A stretch of DNA of 64,000 nucleotides from the NCBI GenBank assembly GCA_025934645.1, contig JAICWY010000006.1, forward strand, positions 1 through 64,000, given 5' to 3'. The notes beneath the pieces were generated by a model. That model searched no databases, was not told the DNA's origin, and saw only the letters and a list, made by a program, of their open reading frames with translations. Each line of letters begins with the position of its first letter. The stretch's first letter is position 1. This document shows, in pieces, positions 52,509 through 62,000 of the stretch. The DNA comes from Vulcanimicrobiia bacterium (lineage in GTDB: Bacteria; Vulcanimicrobiota; Vulcanimicrobiia; Vulcanimicrobiales; Vulcanimicrobiaceae). A program made the position numbers and the translations under genes.

Positions 52509-53908
52509 CCGAAGAAGAGATAGCCTTCTCCGATGCGACGGCGCTGGGCGCGCTGATCGCATCGCGCAAGATCTCCTCGCTCGAACTGACAAAACTGTAT
52601 CTCGGCCGCCTCGAAAAATACGGGCACGTCTACGGCGCCGTCGTGACGATCATGCACGAGCGCGCCTTGCGCGAGGCGCGAGCCGCGGATAAGGAACTTG
52701 CCGCCGGCAAGAGCCGCGGGCCGCTGCACGGCGTGCCCTATGGCGCAAAGGATCTGCTCGCCGCGATCGGCGCGCCTACGACCTGGGGCGCTGCGCCGTA
52801 CCGCAACCAGCACTTCGATTACGATGCCACCGTGGTGCGCAAACTCAACGCCGCCGGCGCGGTGCTGTGCGCAAAGCTCGCGATGGTAGAGCTCGCCGGC
52901 GGATTCGGCTATAACGATGCGGATGCGTCGTTTACCGGACCGGGACGCACGCCGTGGAACCGCAACTTTTGGAGCGGCGGGTCGTCGAGCGGTCCGGGCG
53001 CGGCCGTTGCGGCCGGACTCGTCGGCTTTGCAATCGGATCGGAAACGAATGGGTCGATTCTGGTGCCCTCGGCATTTTGCGGCGTCACGGGACTACGGCC
53101 GACGTATGGCCGGGTGAGCCGCCACGGCGCGATGGCGCTGATGTGGACGTCCGACAAACTCGGTCCGATGTGCCGCTCGGCGCGCGACACGGAAGCGGTG
53201 CTGCGCGCGATTGCGGGGCACGATGCGTCGGACAAAACTTCGCGAGATGAACCGTTCACCGCGATTCGCGGACGCAGGCCGCGCATCGGCGTGTTGAAAA
53301 ACTCGACCGGTAAATCGCAGCCCGCGGTGGTGAAGAATTTTGAAGCATCGCTTGCAGTGCTGCGCCGGTTCTGCGACGTCGTGCCGGATGTGGATCTTCC
53401 CAAAGGCCCGTACGGCGCGGTGTTCGGCGCGATCTTCAACGGCGAATGCGCCTCGGCGTTCCGCGATCTGATCGAGAGCGGGCGTTCGCGCGAATTGCAA
53501 TCGGTGGACGATCGCATCGGCGGCTATCAGGTGTATGGATCGCTCGCGGTGGACTATGTAGACGGCATGCGCCGGCGCGCGATTTTGAACGAGCAACTCG
53601 TGCGCGCGTTCGAACCGTACGATGCGATCGTGCATCCCACGCTGCCCACGGTTGCGTATCCGGTCGGGCTGCCGTTCGACAAAGCGTATCCGAAGTATCC
53701 GGGTCAAACGGGGCTCGGCAGTCCGGGCAACCTTGCCGGTCTGCCGTCGATCAGCGTGCCGAACGGTTTAGGCGAAAATCATTTGCCGACCGGGCTGGCA
53801 ATGATGGGCCGCGCGTGGGGGGAAGCCCAGCTCACGCAGATCGCCAAGGCATATCAAGCGCGAACGGCGTTTCACAAGGAGCATCCGCCGCTCACGACAA
53901 GCCGGTAA
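52505..53908 (+). CDS. Amidase-signature family hydrolase
   Basis: 467 residues from the ATG at 52505. The Ser-cisSer-Lys triad is visible: Lys in VPYGAKDLLAAIG, the loop GGSSSGPGAAVAAG, and GSETNGSI for the GSxTxGSI segment (usually GSDTGGSI; Asp is Glu and one Gly is Asn). RPTYGRVSRHGAMAL and the C-terminal PSISVPNGLGENHLPTGLAMMG support it. The family includes GatA and general amidases. gatB/gatC are not here, and the partner is a small exported protein, so this is more likely a degradative amidase than tRNA amidotransferase. No signal peptide on this protein itself. Confidence 0.92.
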   Translation: MTEEEIAFSDATALGALIASRKISSLELTKLYLGRLEKYGHVYGAVVTIMHERALREARAADKELAAGKSRGPLHGVPYGAKDLLAAIGAPTTWGAAPYRNQHFDYDATVVRKLNAAGAVLCAKLAMVELAGGFGYNDADASFTGPGRTPWNRNFWSGGSSSGPGAAVAAGLVGFAIGSETNGSILVPSAFCGVTGLRPTYGRVSRHGAMALMWTSDKLGPMCRSARDTEAVLRAIAGHDASDKTSRDEPFTAIRGRRPRIGVLKNSTGKSQPAVVKNFEASLAVLRRFCDVVPDVDLPKGPYGAVFGAIFNGECASAFRDLIESGRSRELQSVDDRIGGYQVYGSLAVDYVDGMRRRAILNEQLVRAFEPYDAIVHPTLPTVAYPVGLPFDKAYPKYPGQTGLGSPGNLAGLPSISVPNGLGENHLPTGLAMMGRAWGEAQLTQIAKAYQARTAFHKEHPPLTTSR

Positions 53909-53913
53909 AAGAG

Positions 53914-53947
53914 AAAAAGAGCCGGGGCGAATTGCCAGGCTCTTTTT
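53914..53947 (+). terminator. Intrinsic terminator after the amidase
   Basis: AAAAAGAGCC and GGCTCTTTTT (53914-53923 and 53938-53947) form a 10-bp stem with a 14-base loop. The T-run ends the amidase transcript. Confidence 0.88.
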
Positions 53948-53984
53948 CTATTGCTGAGGTATTGGTGTAATGTAATTAATAATA

Positions 53985-53994
53985 CATTCGAATG
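53985..53994. promoter_or_regulatory. AT-rich promoter region with CATTCGAATG palindrome before the STAND/BTAD gene
   Basis: The 90 bases before the ATG at 54038 are unusually AT-rich for this genome. They hold CATTCGAATG (perfect palindrome) and a further CATTCG 12 bases on. This could be an operator for the regulator gene; the spacing to a clear -35/-10 pair is not convincing. Confidence 0.35.
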
Positions 53995-54037
53995 GGAAGA
54001 AAGACTCATTCGGTTATTGTTGTAGGTACCTTTAGCC

Positions 54038-56656
54038 ATGCCACGGACCTTGATGCAGGCTCAGAGCAGCGCGCCGATCATGTTGGCGCGCAAAGAGCGT
54101 TTGCTTTCACTGCTGGATCAGCATCCCGCCCGCATCGTCGAGATCATCGCTCCGGCGGGATTCGGAAAGACGGCGCTGGCTCTTACGTTCGCGCAGAGCT
54201 GCGGCGATTTTGAGGTCCTACCGCCAAATCCGGACAGGCTTGCTCAGGTGTTAGAGCAAGAACGGCACCGCAGTTTCGTCGTTGTCTTGGATGAAGTCGA
54301 TCGCATTCCCGATACGGTGGTGCCGGCATTCGCCTCGATGATTGAATTAGCGCCGGCCGATGTGCGGATCGTTCTGTGCAGCCGCCGTAGAACCGCGCTT
54401 CACGAGGGATTGACGACGCCGCCGCACGAGCGTCTCGTGCTAACGGCCGCGGATTTGGCATTCAAGACGCACGAGACGCTTTCGCTTCTTGAAGAACTCG
54501 AAGTGGAAGGTTGTCTGCGGCAAGCCATTCTCGATTACAGCGAAGGTTGGCCCGTCGCCGTGCTATCCATGGCGCATCGCATGTCGGCCGATCCGAAGTT
54601 CGATCCGCTCAATGACTATCTCGATCGCGAGATCGCGGCGCCTTTGCAGCACCGGCATCTTCAAGCGCTGGCTCTGTGCAGCGCGATGCCCGGACTGCAG
54701 CGTCCGGAGCTCGTGCGTTCTCTTGAATCGCCGTCCGCCGCGTTCGAACTGGTCGATTTGCAACTCGCACGCTACGACATTCAAGGAGGCATAGTCGTAC
54801 GTCCCCTTTTGGCGCGCCTTGCGCACCAGCGCTATCGCTCCCAGATGCGGGAGATGCTTGCGTGCGCCGCGCAAGAATTTTCCGACTGCGGAAGCGCGCT
54901 CTATGCTTCGGCGGCATTTCTGGCGATGGACGAGCCGGAATGGGCTGCGGCGGAACTTCGGCCGCTCGCGAACCGCCCGATAGAACTGCTCTCGTTTCCC
55001 TTTCATACCATCGCGACCGAGACGCGCAAGATGCTGGCCACGTACGCAACGAGCCGCTATCCGGAGCTCTGGGTAGCGTTGCTGTTGGAACAGCAGTTCA
55101 GTCAGCCGCCGAGCGTGCTCGTTCAAGACGCTCGCGACATCGCCGCGATTTTGCAGCCGTCACCGCTTCGCAATGCAGCGCTGGCCCTAGCTGCGATGGC
55201 GGCCGTTCAGACCACCGGTAGGGCTGCCGCCGAAGAGATGCTCGGCATGGCGACGCCGTCTACCGGCGGCGATGACGACGCATTGATGCTGCAGTGTTCG
55301 CGCGCGCTTCTATTGGCGCACATCGGGCATCCCGCGGAAGCGGCAAAGATGTGGGTTGAAGTGCGAGCGCAGTTCTGGGGACGTCATGCGTTTTGCACGC
55401 AGATGATGGCCGTCGAACTTAAGGCCGCGCGTACAAGCAATGATGTGCTGGCCGGTCTCGCACTCAGCGACCGCATGTGCAGCATCGCGGAGCGAAGCGG
55501 TTCGCCCGTTCTACTGGCATACGGATTTATTTCGGGCATTTTTACGTCGTGGCTCTTCGGCGACGATAAACGCTTCAGCCGCGACATGACGAATCTACGC
55601 CTGGCGCTCCGCCGGGCCGAAGCCCCACGCCTGGAAGTTCTCGCCGACGCGTTCGAAGCAAAAGAGCACGAACTGATTGCCGAATATCCCATCTACCGTG
55701 GTTGGTCGAAGCTGGTGCAAGCTTCGAAGGAACCGGCGCCCGCGCCGGCTGCCGGCCTCGCACGTGAAGCTGCGGCTATTGGCGACACTGCGGATGACGG
55801 CGCGCTCTCGGTTACTGCGCGCTTAATTTTGGGAGAGTTGGATCCGCCCTCGCGGGCCGAAGCCGATGCAGCATCCGTACGCATCTTAGGCAGCGAACCG
55901 TTTTTGGCGTTGCTGCGAAAGCGTTTCGCATCGCTGCTGGAGCGCTATACAGTGCGTGCGCGTGTGGTTGAAGAATTGCCGCTTGCAATCGAGATCGCCA
56001 CCGGCCGGATTCGCCGCGACGGAGAAACGTTATCGCTCTCGCTTAAGACGTCGGAGCTCGTCATGGCGTTGGCTGCGGCTGGGCGCCCGGTTGCGCGCGA
56101 CGTGGTCGTCGAACAGCTCTGGCCCGAACAGGAACCGGAGAAAGCCCGCAGCGCTTTAAAGATGGCCGTGCACCGGGCCCGCCAGCAGATCGGCGAGCCG
56201 GACGCGATTCTCGTCGAACGCGGCATGTACGCGTTGGCGTCACACATCAAAACCGACGTGCACCTTCTTCGCGGGGATGCGGCGCGCGGTAATCTGCTGC
56301 AACTGTTCGAACAGCTCAGTCATGGGCGCCCGAGCCATTTCACGGCCTGGTCCTGGTTCCATCAGTACGAGGACCGGCTTATCGCGCTTACCACCCGGCT
56401 CGGCTTGCAACTCGCTGGGGAAGCCCTCTCGGCAGGCGACGTCGATATGGCGCTGCGCTACGCGTCCGTCATCACGAACATGGACCCGTGCGATGAAACG
56501 GCCGCCGAGGTGGCAATTCGCGCGCACCTCGAGCGCGGGGACCGGAATCAAGCGATTTCGCAATACCGCCGGCTGCTGCGTTCGCTGCGGGAAGAACTCG
56601 ACGTGGAGCCGTCCGATGCGGTGCGGCGGCTTCTTGTGCCTTCGGAATCCACGTAA
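54038..56656 (+). CDS. STAND-type ATPase regulator with C-terminal winged helix and BTAD domain
   Basis: 872 residues. P-loop APAGFGKTALAL at residues 38-46 and VVVLDEVDRIPD as Walker B belong to a MalT-like STAND ATPase. A long helical repeat region (residues about 240-620) follows. Residues about 647-735 are an OmpR-like winged helix (GETLSLSLKTSELVMALAAAGRPV, VVEQLWPEQEPEKARSALKMAVHRARQQIG). Residues about 737-870 form a BTAD helical domain (HFTAWSWFHQYEDRL, AAEVAIRAHLERGDRNQAISQYRRL). SARP/AfsR proteins carry DNA-binding plus BTAD at the N-terminus; here that module is C-terminal. It probably activates transcription with ATP-dependent oligomerisation. Its ligand is unknown. Confidence 0.88.
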   Translation: MPRTLMQAQSSAPIMLARKERLLSLLDQHPARIVEIIAPAGFGKTALALTFAQSCGDFEVLPPNPDRLAQVLEQERHRSFVVVLDEVDRIPDTVVPAFASMIELAPADVRIVLCSRRRTALHEGLTTPPHERLVLTAADLAFKTHETLSLLEELEVEGCLRQAILDYSEGWPVAVLSMAHRMSADPKFDPLNDYLDREIAAPLQHRHLQALALCSAMPGLQRPELVRSLESPSAAFELVDLQLARYDIQGGIVVRPLLARLAHQRYRSQMREMLACAAQEFSDCGSALYASAAFLAMDEPEWAAAELRPLANRPIELLSFPFHTIATETRKMLATYATSRYPELWVALLLEQQFSQPPSVLVQDARDIAAILQPSPLRNAALALAAMAAVQTTGRAAAEEMLGMATPSTGGDDDALMLQCSRALLLAHIGHPAEAAKMWVEVRAQFWGRHAFCTQMMAVELKAARTSNDVLAGLALSDRMCSIAERSGSPVLLAYGFISGIFTSWLFGDDKRFSRDMTNLRLALRRAEAPRLEVLADAFEAKEHELIAEYPIYRGWSKLVQASKEPAPAPAAGLAREAAAIGDTADDGALSVTARLILGELDPPSRAEADAASVRILGSEPFLALLRKRFASLLERYTVRARVVEELPLAIEIATGRIRRDGETLSLSLKTSELVMALAAAGRPVARDVVVEQLWPEQEPEKARSALKMAVHRARQQIGEPDAILVERGMYALASHIKTDVHLLRGDAARGNLLQLFEQLSHGRPSHFTAWSWFHQYEDRLIALTTRLGLQLAGEALSAGDVDMALRYASVITNMDPCDETAAEVAIRAHLERGDRNQAISQYRRLLRSLREELDVEPSDAVRRLLVPSEST

Positions 56657-56677
56657 AACGGTTACCCCGTTGTTACT

Positions 56678-58843
56678 TTGGGGTTGGTATACTGCCTCAT
56701 CGGAGTAACGGACGGGAGTACGTACCTGCGCGACGAGACGCTCAAACCGGTCCTGGAAAAAATCTGCGAGATAGCCGCCGCTGCGCACAGCATCTCGATG
56801 GCCTGCGTCGCTTTCATGCGATCGGATTCCACGATCGCTGCCTACGCGGGCGTTCCGCCGGAACGGCGTGGGGAGACGCTCCAACTGCTTCGCGGAATCG
56901 TCGAGCGTAACGCTCCGCAGATTCAGACGCGGCCTCACTACTTCGCCGGTGAGCCGGTCCACGATGATTCCGGCAACGTTATAGGCGCAGTGTGCCTGCT
57001 CGATGACGCACCTCGTCCGGACTTGCAAGAGCGAAGCCCGGCCGCACTCGCGCTTATCGCGCGGTACGCGGCGCTCGTCTCTGCAAATGATGCGCTGACC
57101 GGGCGCTTCCGCCTTTTTGCCGCAGCGGCCGAACAAGCAGGCGATGCGATCTATTTTTCCGAGCACCGCGGCACCGACCGAGATCCGGTCATCGTTTACG
57201 CGAACTCCACCTTTGAACGCATGACGGGCTACCGCCGCCGCGACGTTCTGGGCAAATCGGTATTGAAGACGTTGTACCGCGAAGCGGAGGCCGCTACGAT
57301 CTCCGCAATTCGCGGCGCGATCAAAATGACTTCACCGATCGCGCTCGAAACGGCCATGCGCCGTCCGGACGGCTCGATGTTCGTCGCCGACGTGACGTTC
57401 TCTCCGGTCTTCGACGAAGACGGCAACTGCACGCACTGGATATCGGTCCGGCGCGACGTCACCGGTATGCGAAAGTCTACGCAGCACCGGATTGAAACCG
57501 CGAATCGCGAACGCAGCGAGGCTCAAGAAGCTCTGGCGTATCTCAGTTTCCACGACGTCCTTACCGGTTTACCGAACCGCTCGCTCGTGCTCGCGCGAAT
57601 CGCCGAAGACCTGGGCGCTTCCGCGCACGGCGCGCTGCTTTTGTTTAACCTCGATCGGTTTCGCACGGTGAACGACAGTTTTGGACGGGAAAGCGGAGAT
57701 GCCGTACTTGCCGAAATGTCGAACCGGCTCCTAAGGTGTACGCCGGATCGCAGCATCGTCGCTCGCGGTGACGGCGATACGTTCATGATGTGGATAGACC
57801 GCATCGAAACAGCCGCAGTAAAGTCTCTTGCCGGCGATCTTCTACGCGAAATCGAGCGTCCGATCGACATCGAACATCATTCGATTAGCCTCCGTGCAAG
57901 CGCGGGCATCGCAATCGCCACGAGTGAGCGGTACGGGCGTCCGGAGGAGGTCATTCGCGACGCGGATGTTGCGATGCATCACGCAAAATCGCTCGGCGGG
58001 CGCCGCTTTACCATCTTTCGTGACGAGATTCATGGATTCGCCCTTACGCGTCTGCGAGCCGAGAGCGCGTTGCAGCGCGCGATCGATCGCGGCGAGTTTG
58101 TAAACCACTACCAACCCATCGTCGATCTGCGCACGGGCCAAATTCTTGCGCTCGAGGCCTTGGCGCGCTGGAGCGATCCCGAGCGCGGAATCGTGCCGCC
58201 CGGGTTCTTTATTCCGCTGGCGGAGCAATCGGGCCAGGTCGTCGCTATCGGTCAGCGGGTGTTGGAACGCGCCTGCGAGGATGCCGTTCGTTGCCGCCTG
58301 ATCGCCAAGCACGCCGGCCTTCGCTTAAATGTCAACGTTTCGGCACGGCAGCTGAGCGACGAAGGCTTTGCTGCACGCGTGTTCGGAGTGCTAAATGCGA
58401 GCCGCCTTCCTGCCCGCGCTCTCTGTTTAGAGGTCACCGAAACGGCGGTACTCGAGGATTTTGAGACCGCCGTTGCATCATTGGGAACGTTACATTCGGC
58501 CGGCGTGCGGATCGCGATGGACGATTTCGGCACCGGCTATTCTTCGCTGGCCAATCTCCGGCTGTTGCCATTCACCTCGCTGAAGATCGACCGTCAATTC
58601 ATCTCCGGCAACGCGGAAGCCGAGGACATCGTGGATGCCGACATCGTGCAAATGATTGTGTCGCTGGGGCGCGCCCGTGGTTTGCCCGTAGTTGCCGAAG
58701 GAATCGAAACCGCGATGCAAGCAGAACGCGCGCGAACGTTCGGATGCGCCGAGGCACAAGGCTACTTTTTCGGCCGGCCGGTTCCAATCGAAGATATTCG
58801 ATCGTTGCTCGCGTCGGGAACATTGAACGCAGCGCTTCTTTAG
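56678..58843 (+). CDS. GAF-PAS-GGDEF-EAL protein, predicted cyclic-di-GMP phosphodiesterase
   Basis: 721 residues at most (TTG 56678). An extended -10 at 56685-56693 suggests the message starts near 56700, so a CTG at 56726 with GGGAG seven bases before it may be the true start. GAF about 15-130, PAS about 145-275 (FERMTGYRRRDVLGKS), GGDEF about 290-440, EAL about 460-712. The GGDEF box reads RGDGDTF, so cyclase activity is unlikely. The EAL site is complete: ALEALARW, NVNVSARQL, EVTETAVLE, DDFGTGYSSL, KIDRQFI, VAEGIET, AQGYFFGRP. It should hydrolyse c-di-GMP in response to a small ligand or redox state sensed by GAF/PAS. Confidence 0.92.
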   Translation: MGLVYCLIGVTDGSTYLRDETLKPVLEKICEIAAAAHSISMACVAFMRSDSTIAAYAGVPPERRGETLQLLRGIVERNAPQIQTRPHYFAGEPVHDDSGNVIGAVCLLDDAPRPDLQERSPAALALIARYAALVSANDALTGRFRLFAAAAEQAGDAIYFSEHRGTDRDPVIVYANSTFERMTGYRRRDVLGKSVLKTLYREAEAATISAIRGAIKMTSPIALETAMRRPDGSMFVADVTFSPVFDEDGNCTHWISVRRDVTGMRKSTQHRIETANRERSEAQEALAYLSFHDVLTGLPNRSLVLARIAEDLGASAHGALLLFNLDRFRTVNDSFGRESGDAVLAEMSNRLLRCTPDRSIVARGDGDTFMMWIDRIETAAVKSLAGDLLREIERPIDIEHHSISLRASAGIAIATSERYGRPEEVIRDADVAMHHAKSLGGRRFTIFRDEIHGFALTRLRAESALQRAIDRGEFVNHYQPIVDLRTGQILALEALARWSDPERGIVPPGFFIPLAEQSGQVVAIGQRVLERACEDAVRCRLIAKHAGLRLNVNVSARQLSDEGFAARVFGVLNASRLPARALCLEVTETAVLEDFETAVASLGTLHSAGVRIAMDDFGTGYSSLANLRLLPFTSLKIDRQFISGNAEAEDIVDADIVQMIVSLGRARGLPVVAEGIETAMQAERARTFGCAEAQGYFFGRPVPIEDIRSLLASGTLNAALL
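56685..56693 (+). promoter_or_regulatory. Extended -10 promoter of the GGDEF-EAL gene
   Basis: TGGTATACT (TGn plus TATACT) is a good extended -10 element; no -35 is needed for such promoters. It lies in the 21-base gap after the upstream stop and inside the longest possible reading frame of the next gene. Confidence 0.5.
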
Positions 58844-58959
58844 ATGAGCTTAGCACTCTTAACAGTGGCTAAACCGCCGGGTGACTGCGATGTGACCGTC
58901 GTCCGGTATGCTCAATGCGCAACCGCACGGTCCGCGTTCTGAGCTTTTGCGCGGATGGT

Positions 58960-59006
58960 GTGCCGGCGGCCCGGTTCTCTCCCCCCGAACTGGGCGCCGG
59001 CGGCAC
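58960..59006. other. Structured intergenic hairpin before the shared terminator
   Basis: GTGCCG at 58960-58965 pairs with CGGCAC at 59001-59006, and inside it GTTC pairs with GAAC around a TCTCCCCCC loop; the middle is imperfect. The 216-base gap between the EAL gene and the TonB receptor holds this and the terminator, but no gene that I can support. Confidence 0.4.
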
Positions 59007-59011
59007 ATTGT

Positions 59012-59042
59012 AAAAAGGGCCCGGCAGTACCGGGCCCTTTTT
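59012..59042. terminator. Bidirectional intrinsic terminator
   Basis: AAAAAGGGCCCGG (59012-59024), loop CAGTA, CCGGGCCCTTTTT (59030-59042): a perfect 13-bp stem with A and T runs on both sides. It serves the EAL gene (plus) and the TonB-dependent receptor (minus), which converge here. Confidence 0.93.
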
Positions 59043-59059
59043 CTATTCCGCTCGAGTGA

Positions 59060-62000
59060 TTAGAGTTTGACGTTGAGCGAGAAGTAGGCTTGCAACGGAT
59101 TCGCCTGTCCGCCGCTGCTGCTTTGGAACACGCTTCCGAAGTTGGGATTGTACGGGTACTTCACATACTGGTCGATCGCGTCGCCCGGATTGTAGAAGTT
59201 GTTTACGAACGTCCCGCCCGGGCCGTAATTGCAGCCGTCCTTACCCGAAATCTTCCACGGCACGCTGCTGCCGCCGAAGCACGCCGTTACGACGTTGATG
59301 AGGTCGATTCGCGCCGTGACCTTCGGCGAGACTTCGTACGAGAACGAAAGATTTCCGTAGAAAACGTTCGGCTCTTTGAACGCGCCGTAGTTGTCGAAAT
59401 GTCCGGTGAACGGATCGGGCGTGAGAAGCGTGCCGGTGCATGACGCTGCATTGTACGGCGAGCCGCCTGCAGCTCCGTTCGGGTAACGCGGATCGTTGGA
59501 AACCTGACCCGCGAGAGTCGCTCCGCACGTCGCCGGATTTACGCCGACGACTTGCGTCGGACGCCCGTACTCGCCGCCCGCCAGAAGCTGGAAGGTCGGC
59601 GTTACGTTGAACCGGTCGTGCTTGTAGTTGAGGATCAACGAAAGCACGTGCGGCACCACGTAGCTCTGGTTGGAGCCGGAAACGAAGCGGCTTCCCGAGA
59701 GCGTGTTGTAGACCGCATATTGCCCGTTGGGATCGAAGAGATTCTGGGCCTTCGCATTCCAATACGGGTTGGCGACGCTCGTAGAAGCGCACGCCGGATC
59801 CGGCTTGCCCGCGGTTGTGTAGCAGGGAGCGCCCGCAGCGATTTGCGCTGCACCCGGAGCGTTACAACGCGGGTCGCCCGGATTCGCCGAGCAGAACGAC
59901 GTTTGGCGGTTGTAGGCTTGAATCGAAAGATTCAGTCCGTCCACCACCGAGCGGCCGTTCGGGAGTTTCGTGAACTTCTCGCGCGCATAGGTATACGTGT
60001 AGCTGAGTTGACCGAACAGACCGTTCTTGTTCGGGTCACCCTTGCGCAGTTCGAATTCGATGCCTTTGACGTTCTTCTGCCCGACGTTGACCGACGAAAC
60101 GAAGCTCGTCACCGGGTCGAGCAGAACCGTCGAAAGCTCGTTCTTCGTCGTACGGATGTACGGCGTGAGTTTGAACGAAACGTCGCTGCCTTTGAACGCG
60201 TGCTCCCACGAAGCGTCGTAGTTGTACGACTCTTCCGGATACACCACGTGGCGCGGCGTATCGAATCCGAGCGCGTAGAACAATTGGTTCGTCGAGCCGG
60301 GATAGAAGAAGTTCGGCGAGGTGTAATCGTACTGCTGGAATGCCGAGCTCGCGGGCTGCGCCGACTTGCCGGCCGAGAATCGCAGTACGTTGTTGGCATT
60401 GAGCGTGTAGGTCAGCCCGAAACGGGGCTGCAGCTCCGGGTAGTCGTTAACGAGCGCGGTCGCCGGCGTGGTGGCAACCTGGGCCCAACCCGTGCCGAGC
60501 TTCGCGGCGCACGAGGCTGCAGCCGAACCGGACGGCAGTTCTTGCGTCAGCTGTTGGACGGAATTGTAGCACCAATACGAATTGTAGTAGTTCGTCCAGA
60601 ACGCGCGCGCGGCGCCGCCGGTGGTGTTCGGAAGAACGTACTTAAAGTCGTCGTAACGCAATCCAAGCGTGAAGAGCAGCTTGTCCGCCGGGCGCCACGA
60701 GTCTTGCAGCGAGATCGACGAGAACTGCGGAACGACGGTGTTGTACGACGCGTTGTACTGATTTGCAACCGTAAAGTACTCGCACGGATGTCCGCCGCAC
60801 GTAAGCGCGCCGGCCGCCGAAACGGTCGGATCGCCCGTGTGCGCCCGGCAAAGCGTGCCAAGGGTTCCGCCGGCGCACGCGCCGGACAACTGCGAGGCGT
60901 TTTGCGGATTGATGTACCGCGCGGCCGCAGAACTTCCGCAGTCGATCGCCGCCGTGGTAGAGCCCGTAACCTGATAGCAGACGCCTGCCGTCGGATTGGT
61001 GGAGTCGACCAAGAACGCGACCGTGTTCGAGCCGCCCGAAAGCGTCGAGCTGGACGTAGAGATCGCCGCGTTATTGAAGCGGAAGGTGCTCGCGGTCGTG
61101 TACGATAGGTCGAGGTTGACCAGATGCTGCGGCGAGATCTGATCCGTGAAGTTCAGCGCACCGCCGCGCGTGTGCGAACCGAGCTTGTAATCCGTCGAGA
61201 TCGCGCCGTAGTTCGTGCCTGCCAGTGCCTGGCTGTTGACGCCGTACTGCAGCCAGTCCGAATAGGTTGTGTACCCATAGACGCGCACGAACGCGTTGCT
61301 GCCCATGTTGTGCTGATATTGCGCTTTAAGAATTGCGCCGTTCTGCTGATAGGAGTCGCGCTCGTTCGGGCTGACGATCACCGGCGCGGCCGCCGTGCTA
61401 TACAGGCGGTTCGTGGGCGAATTCGGGAACAATGCGTATTGCGTGTTCGTCAAATTGCTTGCGGTAAGCGCCGTTCCGAGTTGACCGTTGTACGCGATCT
61501 TGTCGTAGAAGCGATCGACGAAGCCGAGGCCGGGACCTTGGAACTGCGAGCACGCCGGTCCGGCGTACTTGTAGTTTATCGCTGCCGGTCCGCAGCTCGG
61601 AATAACGCCGTTCGCCGTCGTGATGGTGCCGTTCAAGAAGTCATTCTTGAACGCGCCCATCCCGTTGAGATTGTCGGCGAAGCCGGTGCGCACGTAGTCT
61701 GCCGTGTAGAGCAGCTGAATGTCGTCGCGGCCGCCGTCTTTCTTGTGCGGAATGCCGAAATGGAAATTGACGACCGCGTCGCGCGACGCGACGTCGCTGC
61801 CCGCGCCGAAGAAGATCGGGCCGTGTTCTGCGCCGTTCGGGAAGAGACCGCCGGCGTTCGCGTAGCACCCGCCGGTCGGATTCGCCGTTTTACAGTTCTG
61901 TGCGAGCAGATTGATCGGCGCGCCGTACAGGGAGCTGAACTGCGAGCCGTTTTCGTACACGTACGTCTGGTTGTAACCGCTGAATCCCGCATAGTACGAG

